DNA of 29,335 nucleotides, from NCBI RefSeq assembly GCF_910577125.1, contig NZ_CAJTMN010000020.1, forward strand, positions 1 through 29,335, read 5' to 3'. Of this stretch, positions 15,542 through 23,440 are shown in pieces. How positions within the stretch are numbered: the first letter of the stretch is position 1; each line of letters starts with the position of its first letter. The position numbers were made by a program, and so were the translations under genes. Source of the stretch: an uncultured Rikenella sp. (GTDB lineage: Bacteria > Bacteroidota > Bacteroidia > Bacteroidales > Rikenellaceae). The notes under the pieces are model-generated. The model had not been told where the DNA came from and made no database searches. It saw only the letters and a list, made by a program, of their open reading frames with translations.

Positions 15542-15571
15542 TTTGGAAATTCGATTTTTTATGTATATTTG
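15542..15571 (+). promoter_or_regulatory. Promoter of the trp leader-trpB unit
   Basis: TTTG at 15542-15545 and TATATTTG at 15564-15571 match the Bacteroidetes -33 (TTTG) and -7 (TAnnTTTG) boxes with an 18-base spacer. The leader-peptide ATG is 37 bases downstream of the -7 box. Confidence 0.75.
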
Positions 15572-15607
15572 TGTGTTCCTAAACACGAAAAGGACACGGT
15601 AAATCTT

Positions 15608-15670
15608 ATGAAAACCATGAATTTGGCACAGGCTTGGTGGTGGCGCACGACTCGTAATCGATTCGCGTGA
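15608..15670 (+). CDS. trpL: trp operon-type leader peptide (20 aa, three consecutive Trp codons)
   Basis: A 20-codon frame, ATG 15608 to TGA 15668-15670, with TGG TGG TGG at residues 10-12 (LAQAWWWRTTRNRF). It sits between a good promoter and a terminator-like hairpin in front of trpB. This is the arrangement of ribosome-mediated transcription attenuation: stalling at the Trp codons when charged tRNA-Trp is scarce should prevent the terminator from forming (established mechanism for trp leaders; applied here by analogy). A start at the internal ATG (residue 4) is also possible. No strong ribosome binding site is visible, as usual in Bacteroidetes. Confidence 0.85.
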   Translation: MKTMNLAQAWWWRTTRNRFA

Positions 15671-15712
15671 GGCACCGCTTTACACCTTTGTTTCAAGTTG
15701 AAAAAATACTTC

Positions 15713-15753
15713 GGAAAGGCTGTCGGACTCACCGGCGGCCTTTCCTGCTTTTC
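15713..15753 (+). terminator. Attenuator terminator ahead of trpB
   Basis: GGAAAGGC (15713-15720) pairs with GCCTTTCC (15738-15745). Inner GTCGG can extend the stem with CCGGC. TGCTTTTC follows. It lies 43 bases after the leader stop and 54 bases before the trpB ATG, as expected for an attenuator. The competing antiterminator pairing was not resolved by eye. Confidence 0.7.
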
Positions 15754-15806
15754 AGACACACCTCTGCACAACACGAATACGGAGTCAACTAAAACACACA
15801 AATACC

Positions 15807-16988
15807 ATGAAAAACTATCACGTAGACGAAAAGGGTTATTACGGTGAATTCGGGGGGGCGTTCGTCCCTGAGGAGCTCAGGGAAAATATCGACCAGCTCA
15901 CCGAACGGTATGTCGGGATTCTCGAAAGCCCGAAGTTCAAGAAAGAGTTCGCCGATCTGCTGAAATTCTATGCCGGACGACCGTCGCCGCTCTATTTCGC
16001 ACCCCGACTCAGCGAAAAGTACGGAGCCCGGATCTACCTCAAACGCGAGGAGCTCAACCACACCGGGTCGCACAAGATCAATAACGCGATCGGACAGATT
16101 CTGCTCGCTCGCGAAATGGGGTGCACGCACATCATCGCGGAAACGGGGGCCGGACAGCACGGGGTGGCCACGGCGACGGTCTGTGCGATGCTCGGGCTGC
16201 GGTGTACGATCTATATGGGGGCCGTGGATGTCGAACGGCAGGCGCTGAATGTCGCGCGGATGAAGATGCTCGGGGCGACGGTCGAGGCGGTCACCAGCGG
16301 GGGGGCGACGCTCAAGGATGCGGTGGATGAGGCGCTGGCTTACTGGGTCTCGCATCCGGAGGCCTACTACCTGCTGGGGTCGGCGGTTGGGCCGCATCCC
16401 TTCCCGGACATCGTCGCGAGGCTGCAGTCGGTGATCAGTGCCGAAATCCGGGAGCAGCTGGCGGAACAGGAAGGAAGGGAAAAACCGGACTACGTGATCG
16501 CCTGCATCGGTGGGGGGAGCAATGCGGTGGGGGCGTTCTACCACTTCCTGGAGGACGAGGAGGTGAGGCTGGTGCAGGTCGAGGCGGCGGGGCGCGGAAT
16601 CGACGGAACGGAGCATGCGGCGTCGCTCACGTGCGGGACGCTCGGAGTGCTGCACGGCAGCCGGTCGATGATTCTGTTCGACGAGAAGGGGGAGGTGAGG
16701 GAACCGTATTCGATCTCGGCGGGGCTGGACTACCCGGGGATCGGGCCGCTGCACGCCTATCTGGCGCAGACGGGGCGGTCGACGGTGCTCACGGCGACGG
16801 ACAGGCAGGCGCTGGAGGCGGCGCTGGAGCTGGCGCAGCTCGAGGGGATCATCCCGGCGATCGAGTCGGCGCATGCGCTGGCGGCGCTGCCGCAGATCGA
16901 CTTCCGGCCGGAGGATGTGGTGGTGGTGAATGTCTCGGGACGGGGGGATAAGGATATGCCGACGTATGTCAGGGAACTGAATTTGTAA
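15807..16988 (+). CDS. trpB: Tryptophan synthase beta subunit
   Basis: PLP enzyme joining indole and serine to make tryptophan in the cytoplasm, normally in an alpha2-beta2 complex with TrpA. At 393 residues it is full length, and the TrpB1-type N-terminus (GYYGEFGGAFVPEEL) is present. The PLP lysine is K90 in HTGSHKINNA, catalytic Glu112 lies in ETGAGQHGV, the phosphate-binding loop GGGSNA is at 235-240, and GRGDKD is near the C-terminus. No residue of the active site is missing. It has its own attenuator, but the next gene is radC: trpA, trpE, trpC and the rest are not adjacent, whereas trpB commonly heads a trp operon in this phylum. It could work with a distant TrpA or salvage indole. Confidence 0.97.
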   Translation: MKNYHVDEKGYYGEFGGAFVPEELRENIDQLTERYVGILESPKFKKEFADLLKFYAGRPSPLYFAPRLSEKYGARIYLKREELNHTGSHKINNAIGQILLAREMGCTHIIAETGAGQHGVATATVCAMLGLRCTIYMGAVDVERQALNVARMKMLGATVEAVTSGGATLKDAVDEALAYWVSHPEAYYLLGSAVGPHPFPDIVARLQSVISAEIREQLAEQEGREKPDYVIACIGGGSNAVGAFYHFLEDEEVRLVQVEAAGRGIDGTEHAASLTCGTLGVLHGSRSMILFDEKGEVREPYSISAGLDYPGIGPLHAYLAQTGRSTVLTATDRQALEAALELAQLEGIIPAIESAHALAALPQIDFRPEDVVVVNVSGRGDKDMPTYVRELNL

Positions 16989-17008
16989 CCTTTTTGTCGC
17001 TATGGATT

Positions 17009-17713
17009 ATGGAAGAGTGGCCTAACAAGGCGCGGCGGCCGATCAGGGAGTGGAATGAGCAGGATCGGCCGCGCGAGAAGTTGATGAGCCGGGGGGCGTC
17101 GGCGCTGACGGATGCGGAGCTGCTGGGGGTGCTGATCGGGTCGGGAACGGTGGAGTGCTCGGCGGTGGAGATCGGCCGAAGGCTGCTGGATGCGGCGGGG
17201 GGAGATCTGGTGGAGCTGGGGCGGAAGAGTCTGGCGGAGCTGCAGCGCTTCAACGGGATCGGGCTGGCGAGGGGGGTGAGCATCGCGGCGGCGCTGGAGC
17301 TGGGACGCAGGCGAGGGGCGGCGGAAAGGCCGGTGCAGGATTATATCTCGGGCAGTTGCGACATTGTCGCGATTTTCCAGCCGTTGCTGGCCGATCTGCC
17401 GCATGAGGAGGTCTGGGCGATGTTGCTCTCGAGGTCGAAACGCGTCATCGAACGGTTCCGGGTCAGCCAGGGCGGTATCGAGGGGTCGGTGGTCGATCCG
17501 AGGGTGGTGATCCGGAGGGCGCTGGACCGGAATGCGTCGGGAATCGTGCTGGTGCACAACCATCCGTCGGGAAATGCTTCGCCGAGCGGGGAGGATGCGG
17601 AGCAGACGCGGAAGTTGCAGCGGGCGGCGGGATATTTCGATATCCGGCTGCTGGATCATGTGATTGTCTCGGATCGCGAGTCGTTCAGCTTCGCGGAGAG
17701 GGGGCTGCTCTAA
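17009..17713 (+). CDS. radC: RadC-family JAB/MPN domain protein
   Basis: Widely conserved protein of unclear role (historically linked to DNA repair). From ATG 17009 it has 234 residues, the normal size. The N-terminal helix-hairpin-helix-like part carries RPREKLMSRGASALTDAELL, with FNGIGLARGVSIAAALELG near 80-100. The JAMM metal motif is HNHPSG (about 183-188) plus SPSGED (Asp196). TTG at 16994 could add five residues but ATG 17009 matches the family start. It begins 20 bases after trpB with no terminator seen, so it may be cotranscribed under trp attenuation. Its TAA overlaps the stop of the convergent TonB receptor gene by four bases. Confidence 0.93.
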   Translation: MEEWPNKARRPIREWNEQDRPREKLMSRGASALTDAELLGVLIGSGTVECSAVEIGRRLLDAAGGDLVELGRKSLAELQRFNGIGLARGVSIAAALELGRRRGAAERPVQDYISGSCDIVAIFQPLLADLPHEEVWAMLLSRSKRVIERFRVSQGGIEGSVVDPRVVIRRALDRNASGIVLVHNHPSGNASPSGEDAEQTRKLQRAAGYFDIRLLDHVIVSDRESFSFAERGLL

Positions 17714-20040
17714 AAGGCGAAGACGAGGTTGGCGCCGTAGGTCAGCGGTTTGCCGCGCTGGACGAACGACTGGCCGAAGGATTCGAAATAGAAGGCGCCG
17801 TAGTCGGTGTTCAGCAGGTTGCGGCCCCAGAGCTCGAGCCGGACGAAGTCGTGGCGGAGGGTGACTTTGGCGTTCAGAAGGCCGTAGAAGTCTTGCCGGA
17901 CGTCGTTCGCTTCGTTCCACCAGATGGGGCCGGCGCCGGTGTACTGAGCGGCGAAGGTCAGCTGGTTCACCCACCGGTCGGGCAGGTTCAGGGAGTAGGC
18001 GCCGCCCACCGAAAAGGTGTGCTGGGGTACGTAGGGGATGCGTTTCCCGCGGTAGTCGACGGGCTGGCCGTCGGGGCCGATGCCGCCGTCGTAGTCGCGG
18101 AAGGTGGCGTGGGTGTAGCCGTAGTTCAGGTCGAAGCTCAGCCCTTGTACGGGGCGAACGCAGGCGGAGAGCTCGACGCCGTAGCTCCGGCCGCGGCCGG
18201 CGTTGGTCAGGATGCGCCCGCTGCCGCCGTTCACGAATTGGGTCAGTTGCACGTCGCGGATGTCCATCCAGAAGAGGGCGAGCTCGGTATCCAGCAGGCC
18301 GCCGAAGAGTCGGGCGCGGGTGCCGAGTTCGTAGTTCCAGGTCGTCTCGGGACGGTAGGCCAGGGCGTTCCGGATCCCGTCTCGGGCCGCGTCGTCGGCT
18401 TTCGTGCCGCTCGAAGCGCCGGGACGGCCGCCGCCGCCCATCGAGGGGCGGGAGGAGCGCAGGCTGTCCTGCATCACTTCGGAAAACATCTGGATGTTGT
18501 AACCGCCGGCTTTATACCCTTTGGCGACGGTGACGTAGGTCATGATGTCGGGGGTGCATTCGTATTTGAGCGATATTTTGGGCAGGAGCTGCCAGAAGTC
18601 CTGCCGGTCGGTGCCGGTCAGGGTCTTCGCGAGGGGCATCTCGATGCCGCCGGGGGGGAGCATCTGGGGGCCGCCGGGTCGGTTCTCGGCCCGCAGGTCG
18701 AGCGACATGGAGGTGTTGTATTTCAGGGTCTGACGCTCGTAGTCGACCCGGAGGCCGAGGGTCAGCGAGAGGCCGGGGGTCAGCAGGTCGTCGACGGTGG
18801 ATTGGTGGAAGAGGGCGATGCCGCCGGCGGGGGTGCGGTAGGTGCCGGGATTGGGGATGCGGTCGTCGAGGATGGTCAGCCGGACGGGCATGGGGAGGCC
18901 GTCGAAAACGGGCTGGAGGATGTCGCGGATGCCGTCTTCCTTGAAGACGACGTCGCCGTCGGTGGTCAGGGCGTTGTAGAAGCCGAAGAGGCCGACGGAC
19001 CATTTGTAGCGGCGGTCTTCGCGGACGGAGCGCAGGACGAGCTCCTGGTTGACGGAGTGCTGGCACTGGCGCTGGTCGATGGTGAAGATGCTCCGGCGGG
19101 TGAAGTCCTGGTCCATGGACATGTCGTCGTCGAGCCACTGGTAGCCGGTGTTGGAGGTGAGCAGGAGACGGTCGGTGCGGTATTCGAACCGGAGGGAGTT
19201 GTTGCTCATCCGCCGGAGGTAGCGGCCGGGGTCGTTGTAGTCTACGGGGGCGATCTTCCCGCTCTCTTTGTCGTAGAGGCCGTAGGCGAAGGCGTCCTGG
19301 TCGGTGAAGTCGAAGCCGCCGGCGAGCATGGCTTTCAGGCGGGGGTTGATCTGCCATTCGAATTTCAGACGGCCGCCGGCGGATTGGCCGCGGTCGGCTT
19401 TCCGGCCGGTGAATCGGTTGGTGAAGTAGCCGCCGTCGCGGTCGTAGTAGGCGCCGACGCTCAGGCCGGCCCGTTGGCCGAAGCGGGCGAGTTTCGAGAT
19501 GCGGGCTTGCCAGTTGCCGTGGTTGCCGCCGCCGACGGAGAGGCGGTGGCCCTGGTATTCGAGGGGGGAGAGGGTGTAGACGTTGATGATGCCGCCCATG
19601 GCGTTCCGGCCGTAGAGGGTTCCCTGGGGGCCGCGGAGCACTTCGATGCGCTGGATGTCGAGGAAGTCGAAGTCGAAGGTGGATTTGTCCATGTAGGGGA
19701 TGTTGTCGACGTAGAGGCCGACGCTCTGGCCGCTGCTCCGGGCGCCGACGCCGCGCAGGTAGACGGGGGTGGTCATCCGGGAACCGTAGTCGGGAATAAA
19801 AAGGTTGGGCACGAAGGCGCTGAGGTCTTTGACGGATTCGATCCCGCGGTTGTGGATCCGGCCGGGGGTGATGAGTGAAACGGCTTCGGGAAGGCTCTGG
19901 AGGGCGTTGGTCTCTTTGGGGGAGGAGCGGACGACGATCTCTTCGGTTTCGAGGGTGCGGGTGGTGTCGCGCTCTTCGGCGTGTATCTGCAGGGCGATCT
20001 GGAGGCTGAGAATCAGCAGAAAAAGGGAAAAACGTCTCAT
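17710..20040 (-). CDS. TonB-dependent outer-membrane receptor
   Basis: Outer-membrane ligand-gated transporter driven by TonB. From ATG 20040 (MRRFSLFLLILSLQIALQ, signal peptide to about residue 21) the mature protein begins with a TonB-box-like EEIVVRSS (33-40). The plug domain spans about 45-155 with YLRGVGAR, VGLYVDNIPY and the RIEVLRGPQGTLYGRNAMGG signature (131-150). A 22-strand barrel follows to a terminal Phe (ANLVFAF). At 776 residues without an N-terminal carboxypeptidase-like domain and without an adjacent SusD gene, it resembles iron-siderophore or cobalamin receptors rather than SusC. A Gly/Ser/Arg-rich insertion (SMGGGGRPGASSG, near 550) is odd. The ligand is unknown. Confidence 0.92.
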   Translation of the reverse strand: MRRFSLFLLILSLQIALQIHAEERDTTRTLETEEIVVRSSPKETNALQSLPEAVSLITPGRIHNRGIESVKDLSAFVPNLFIPDYGSRMTTPVYLRGVGARSSGQSVGLYVDNIPYMDKSTFDFDFLDIQRIEVLRGPQGTLYGRNAMGGIINVYTLSPLEYQGHRLSVGGGNHGNWQARISKLARFGQRAGLSVGAYYDRDGGYFTNRFTGRKADRGQSAGGRLKFEWQINPRLKAMLAGGFDFTDQDAFAYGLYDKESGKIAPVDYNDPGRYLRRMSNNSLRFEYRTDRLLLTSNTGYQWLDDDMSMDQDFTRRSIFTIDQRQCQHSVNQELVLRSVREDRRYKWSVGLFGFYNALTTDGDVVFKEDGIRDILQPVFDGLPMPVRLTILDDRIPNPGTYRTPAGGIALFHQSTVDDLLTPGLSLTLGLRVDYERQTLKYNTSMSLDLRAENRPGGPQMLPPGGIEMPLAKTLTGTDRQDFWQLLPKISLKYECTPDIMTYVTVAKGYKAGGYNIQMFSEVMQDSLRSSRPSMGGGGRPGASSGTKADDAARDGIRNALAYRPETTWNYELGTRARLFGGLLDTELALFWMDIRDVQLTQFVNGGSGRILTNAGRGRSYGVELSACVRPVQGLSFDLNYGYTHATFRDYDGGIGPDGQPVDYRGKRIPYVPQHTFSVGGAYSLNLPDRWVNQLTFAAQYTGAGPIWWNEANDVRQDFYGLLNAKVTLRHDFVRLELWGRNLLNTDYGAFYFESFGQSFVQRGKPLTYGANLVFAF

Positions 20041-20066
20041 GCGGTGGGGGTTCCTGGTTCCGACCG

Positions 20067-20097
20067 CAAAGAAAGGACTTACTTCGCTGGCGGGCAA
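20067..20097 (-). promoter_or_regulatory. Candidate promoter of the TonB receptor gene
   Basis: On minus, TTGC (20097-20094) and TTTCTTTG (20074-20067) are separated by 19 bases. They resemble the -33/-7 pair, though the -7 box has TT instead of TA. It lies in the 96-bp gap after the epimerase gene, 27 bases before the ATG at 20040. Confidence 0.35.
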
Positions 20098-20136
20098 TCG
20101 CTATATGTAGTGATAAGGAGGGGCCCGGCGCGCACC

Positions 20137-21156
20137 TTACTCTTTTGCGTGATAGGTGCGGTACCAGGCGCAGAATCGGTCGATGCCTTCCTGCAGCGGG
20201 GTCGAGGGACGGTAACCGAAGTCCCGCTCCAAAGCCGAGGTGTCGGCATAGGTACGCACGACGTCGCCCGGCTGCATTTCGGTGAACTCTTTCACGGCTT
20301 CGCGGCCTGCCGACCGTTCGATCGCGCCGATGAACTCCATCAAAGGAACCGGAGCGCTGTTTCCGATGTTATAAACGGCTGTCCGCACGCCGTTCCCGTT
20401 CGCTGCGGGCGGCTGTGAGACGACGGCGCAGACGCCGGTCACGATGTCGTCGATGTAGGTGAAGTCGCGCTCCATCTGACCGTGGTTGAAGACGCGGATC
20501 GGACGGCCTTCGGTGATGGCGCTCAGAAAGAGCCACGGGGACATGTCGGGACGGCCCCACGGGCCGTAGACGGTGAAAAAACGCAGGCCGGTGACCGGAA
20601 TCCGGTAGAGCTTCGAGTAGGCGTGGGCCATCAGCTCGTTTGACTTCTTGGTCGCGGCGTAGAGGCTCACGGGGCGGTCGGTCATGTCGCTCTCGGCGTA
20701 GGGAACCTGCTCGTTCAGTCCGTAGATGCTGCTGGAGCTGGCGTAGACCAGATGGCGAACCGGATGGTGGCGGCAGGCTTCCAGCATGTTCAGAAATCCG
20801 ACGATATTGCTTTGTATGTAGGCGTCGGGATTCTCGATGGAGTACCGCACGCCGGCCTGGGCGGCGAGGTGGACGACGGCGTCGAAATGCTCGGTCGCGA
20901 AGAGGTGGTCGAGAAAGGACTTGTCGGTCAGGTCGGCCCGGACGAACCGGTAGCCGGCTAATGTGGTGCTGGAGGCGAAACGGCGGTCGGCGGGGGCGGA
21001 GGCGATCCCCGAGGCGGCCAGACGGGCGTGTTTCAGCTCGACGGCGTAGTAGTCGTTCAGGTTGTCGAGGCCGACGACTTCGTCGCCTCGCTCGCAGAGG
21101 CGGCGGACGGTGTGGAAGCCGATGAAGCCGGCGGCACCGGTTACTAATATCTTCAT
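20137..21156 (-). CDS. UDP-glucuronate 4-epimerase-like NAD-dependent epimerase
   Basis: Short-chain dehydrogenase/reductase, 339 residues, likely converting UDP-glucuronate to UDP-galacturonate in the cytoplasm. The NAD-binding GAAGFIG (7-13) is followed by LDNLNDYY, typical of the UDP-glucuronate epimerase branch. Further landmarks are HLAAQAGVRYS (97-107), SSSSIYG (140-146) and the catalytic Y166-x3-K170 (SLYAATKKSNE). The tail RPSTPLQEGIDRFCAWYR is also typical. Start ATG 21156 overlaps the stop of the upstream transferase (ATGA). A longer frame to 21570 only reads the other gene out of frame. Last gene of the four-gene glycosylation operon. The substrate could be another UDP-sugar; the branch assignment is fairly sure, the exact reaction less so. 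Confidence 0.88.
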   Translation of the reverse strand: MKILVTGAAGFIGFHTVRRLCERGDEVVGLDNLNDYYAVELKHARLAASGIASAPADRRFASSTTLAGYRFVRADLTDKSFLDHLFATEHFDAVVHLAAQAGVRYSIENPDAYIQSNIVGFLNMLEACRHHPVRHLVYASSSSIYGLNEQVPYAESDMTDRPVSLYAATKKSNELMAHAYSKLYRIPVTGLRFFTVYGPWGRPDMSPWLFLSAITEGRPIRVFNHGQMERDFTYIDDIVTGVCAVVSQPPAANGNGVRTAVYNIGNSAPVPLMEFIGAIERSAGREAVKEFTEMQPGDVVRTYADTSALERDFGYRPSTPLQEGIDRFCAWYRTYHAKE

Positions 21157-22778
21157 GGTTGATCCGTTGTTTCGGGCCGGTCGAATACGCAGAAGGCGTA
21201 GTTGCCCACGCGGTGTACTTCCTGGCCCGAGAAGGCGCGGGTCAGGGCTTCGTCGTAGCCGATCCGGTCGCGGTAGGTGATGACGATGCCGTGTCGCAGG
21301 GTGTCGAGGGATTCGGCGGGGAGGTTCGCGGCGGGAAGGCTCAGGTAGGCGTCGATGTTTTCGGCGCGGCTGATGCCGTAGGTGTAGTAGCGGTCGATGC
21401 CGGCGGCGTCGCCGACGGTCTTGGCGGCGCCGCAGACGTCGCCCATCCCGATATAGCTGTTGAAGCGGGGAAGGGCGAAGGAGAGGAGGAAGAGGGTGGC
21501 GAGAATCCCGCTGCCGAGCAGGGTGATGGCGGTGTAGAAGTGTCCGCGCCACAGGCGGATGAGGCTCCACACGGCGGCGCCGGACAAAACGGCGGTGCCG
21601 ATGGGCACGAAGAGGGATTCACGGATGGGCAGCGTGGGGGCGAGGTAGCCGGCGATGAGCCACGCGGGGAAGGCGAGGGCCAGTACGGCCGCAGGAATCC
21701 CCACCGACCAGCGCATCCAGCCGCGGACGCCCTGGCGGAAGATCCACAGCAGGGCGAGGTAGATAAAGAAGGGGAAGGCGGGCAGCAGGTAGATCTGGAT
21801 CTTGGAGCTGACGAGGGAGAGGACGCCGAAGGTCGAGAGGGCGATGACGAGGAAGAAGCGTTCCTGGTCGGTGGCGGAGGTCTGCCGCCAACGGCAGAGG
21901 CCCCACACGAGGACGCCGATGGCGAGCAGGGACCACGGGGCGAGGGAGTACCAGATCGAAACGGCGTAGTACCATACGGGCGCTTTGTGGTGGAAGGCGT
22001 CGACGGCGCGGCCGGCGGTCTGTTTCACCAGCAGGTTGTCGAGATAAGCGGTGCCGCCTTCGAGGTACACGGCGCCGAACCAAAGCAGGCAGAGACCGAG
22101 CAGTATGCCCCAGGTCTGCCACCCCCAATAGCGTCCGATGGCCCGCCAGTCGCGGCGGAGCGCCAGAAAGAGGATGACGCTCACCAAGGGGACGAGTATC
22201 CCGACGGGGCCTTTGGAGAAGATGGCGAGGAAAATCCAGACGGGAAACAGCCATCGGTCGCGCCGCAGGTGTCCTTCGCCGGCCGAGGCGCCGCTGTACA
22301 ACCGCCAGAAGGTGTGCAGGGAGAGGACGATGAAGAGGCACATGAGCATGTCCATCCGCAGGATGACGGCGGCGCCGAGGAAGTAGACGCTGGTGTAGAG
22401 CATCAGCTGTCCGGCGAGTCGGGCTCGGGGATCGGTCACGACGGGGCGCACCCAGCGGTTCATCACGCGGAGTATCAATAAGGCGGGTACGGCCGAAAAG
22501 AGGCTCATGAAGGTCATCAGGGCGCCGAGGTTGTGGCCGAAGAGGCTGCGACCGAGCATCAGCATCCACAGGAAGAGCGGGGGCTTGTCGGCATAGGCTG
22601 CGCCGTGGTTGTAGAAGGTGAAGAGGTGGCCGTCGCGAAGGGCTTCGTCGGCGATGCTCAGATAGCGGAGTTCGTTGTTCCGGGTGAGGTCGCGGAAGAG
22701 AAAGAGGGGGAGAACGGCGAGAAAAAGAAGCAGGTAGCGGCTCCAGTCGGTGCCTATCGTGTCGAGGTGTTTTCGCAT
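21153..22778 (-). CDS. ArnT-like (GT39/GT83) polyprenyl-phosphate sugar transferase
   Basis: Integral inner-membrane glycosyltransferase of 541 residues that probably moves a sugar from a polyprenyl-phosphate donor to lipid A or another periplasmic acceptor. The first helix (YLLLFLAVLPLFLF, 15-28) is followed by the conserved periplasmic loop RNNELRYLSIADEAL and DKPPLFLW (64-71), which carry the acidic and DKPP residues typical of ArnT/PMT-type enzymes. About ten further hydrophobic helices follow, and a soluble C-terminal domain (about 430-541) closes the protein. Start ATG 22778 overlaps the end of the LABN gene by 25 bases; a much longer frame to 23063 is an out-of-frame reading of that gene. 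The partner genes suggest uronic acid as the sugar (inference). Confidence 0.88.
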   Translation of the reverse strand: MRKHLDTIGTDWSRYLLLFLAVLPLFLFRDLTRNNELRYLSIADEALRDGHLFTFYNHGAAYADKPPLFLWMLMLGRSLFGHNLGALMTFMSLFSAVPALLILRVMNRWVRPVVTDPRARLAGQLMLYTSVYFLGAAVILRMDMLMCLFIVLSLHTFWRLYSGASAGEGHLRRDRWLFPVWIFLAIFSKGPVGILVPLVSVILFLALRRDWRAIGRYWGWQTWGILLGLCLLWFGAVYLEGGTAYLDNLLVKQTAGRAVDAFHHKAPVWYYAVSIWYSLAPWSLLAIGVLVWGLCRWRQTSATDQERFFLVIALSTFGVLSLVSSKIQIYLLPAFPFFIYLALLWIFRQGVRGWMRWSVGIPAAVLALAFPAWLIAGYLAPTLPIRESLFVPIGTAVLSGAAVWSLIRLWRGHFYTAITLLGSGILATLFLLSFALPRFNSYIGMGDVCGAAKTVGDAAGIDRYYTYGISRAENIDAYLSLPAANLPAESLDTLRHGIVITYRDRIGYDEALTRAFSGQEVHRVGNYAFCVFDRPETTDQP

Positions 22779-23437
22779 GGTCGGTCGTTGCTGTCGGGGG
22801 GTGTGGCCTGTGCGTTGCGTTGCTTGTTGGAAATAATGATGTTGCGGGTGTAGACGAAGGCGCCGGTGATGTGCCCGAGGATCAGGGGGTACATGTCGCC
22901 GCGAATCAAGGCGTAGGTGATGATGAGGGTCGAGCCGGTGAGGCTGATGAGCCAGAAGCCGAGCGGGAGCATGGATTCGCCACGCTGCCGGGAGTACCAC
23001 CACTGGTAGACGAAGCGGAGGGTGAAGATTATCTGCCCGCCGGTGCCGAGGGCGATGAGCCACCCGGGGATGTCGCTCTCAACGAACAGGTGGGCGAGAA
23101 AGTCGCTCCAGTTCAGGACGATCCACACGACTCCGGCCAGCGGCAAGGCGGCGATTGTCCAGCGGATCGGGGGCCAGAGGGTTTTCCAGGCTTGCCGGGC
23201 GTTGAGGTTCCAGATGTAGATGTAGTAGGTGACGAATTGGCCGAGGATGATGGAGAAGTCGTTCCGCAGCCAGCCGTAGAGGCAGAAGATGCAGGAGGCG
23301 ACGAGGCTGATCTGCCAGAAGATGGTGGGCGAGAGGACGCGCCGGGCGCGTTCGCTCAGGATCCACTGGACGAAAAACCGGGCCGAGAAGAGCAGCTGGG
23401 CCAGGTAACCTAAACTGTCGATGGCGAGCGGGTGCAT
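22754..23437 (-). CDS. Membrane protein with two LABN (lipid A biosynthesis N-terminal) domains
   Basis: 227 residues, multi-pass inner membrane. The lipid-A-biosynthesis N-terminal domain appears twice: about 8-80 (YLAQLLFSARFFVQWILSE ... FWQISLVASCIFCLYGWLRND) and about 140-205 (QIIFTLRFVYQWWYSRQRGE ... FWLISLTGSTLIITYALIRGD). Each has the Q.....R[FY].[YV]QW and FW..S..G..... landmarks. The tail after about 207 is hydrophilic. LABN proteins often lie beside GT2 and ArnT-type genes, and roles in donor-lipid flipping or presentation have been proposed, but the biochemistry is unsettled. It begins three bases after the GT2 stop and overlaps the ArnT-like gene, so it is part of the same operon. 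Confidence 0.88.
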   Translation of the reverse strand: MHPLAIDSLGYLAQLLFSARFFVQWILSERARRVLSPTIFWQISLVASCIFCLYGWLRNDFSIILGQFVTYYIYIWNLNARQAWKTLWPPIRWTIAALPLAGVVWIVLNWSDFLAHLFVESDIPGWLIALGTGGQIIFTLRFVYQWWYSRQRGESMLPLGFWLISLTGSTLIITYALIRGDMYPLILGHITGAFVYTRNIIISNKQRNAQATPPDSNDRPCENTSTR

Positions 23438-23440
23438 GGG

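Noticed and set aside
17851..19878. 675-codon plus-strand frame opposite the TonB receptor
   Set aside because: Gly/Val/Ala/Glu-rich translation with no family features. The receptor's plug signature on the minus strand is unmistakable.
21157..21570. Longer N-terminus for the epimerase (frame open to 21570)
   Set aside because: The extra 138 residues are the upstream transferase gene read out of frame. MKILVTGAAGFIG at 21156 is the natural start.
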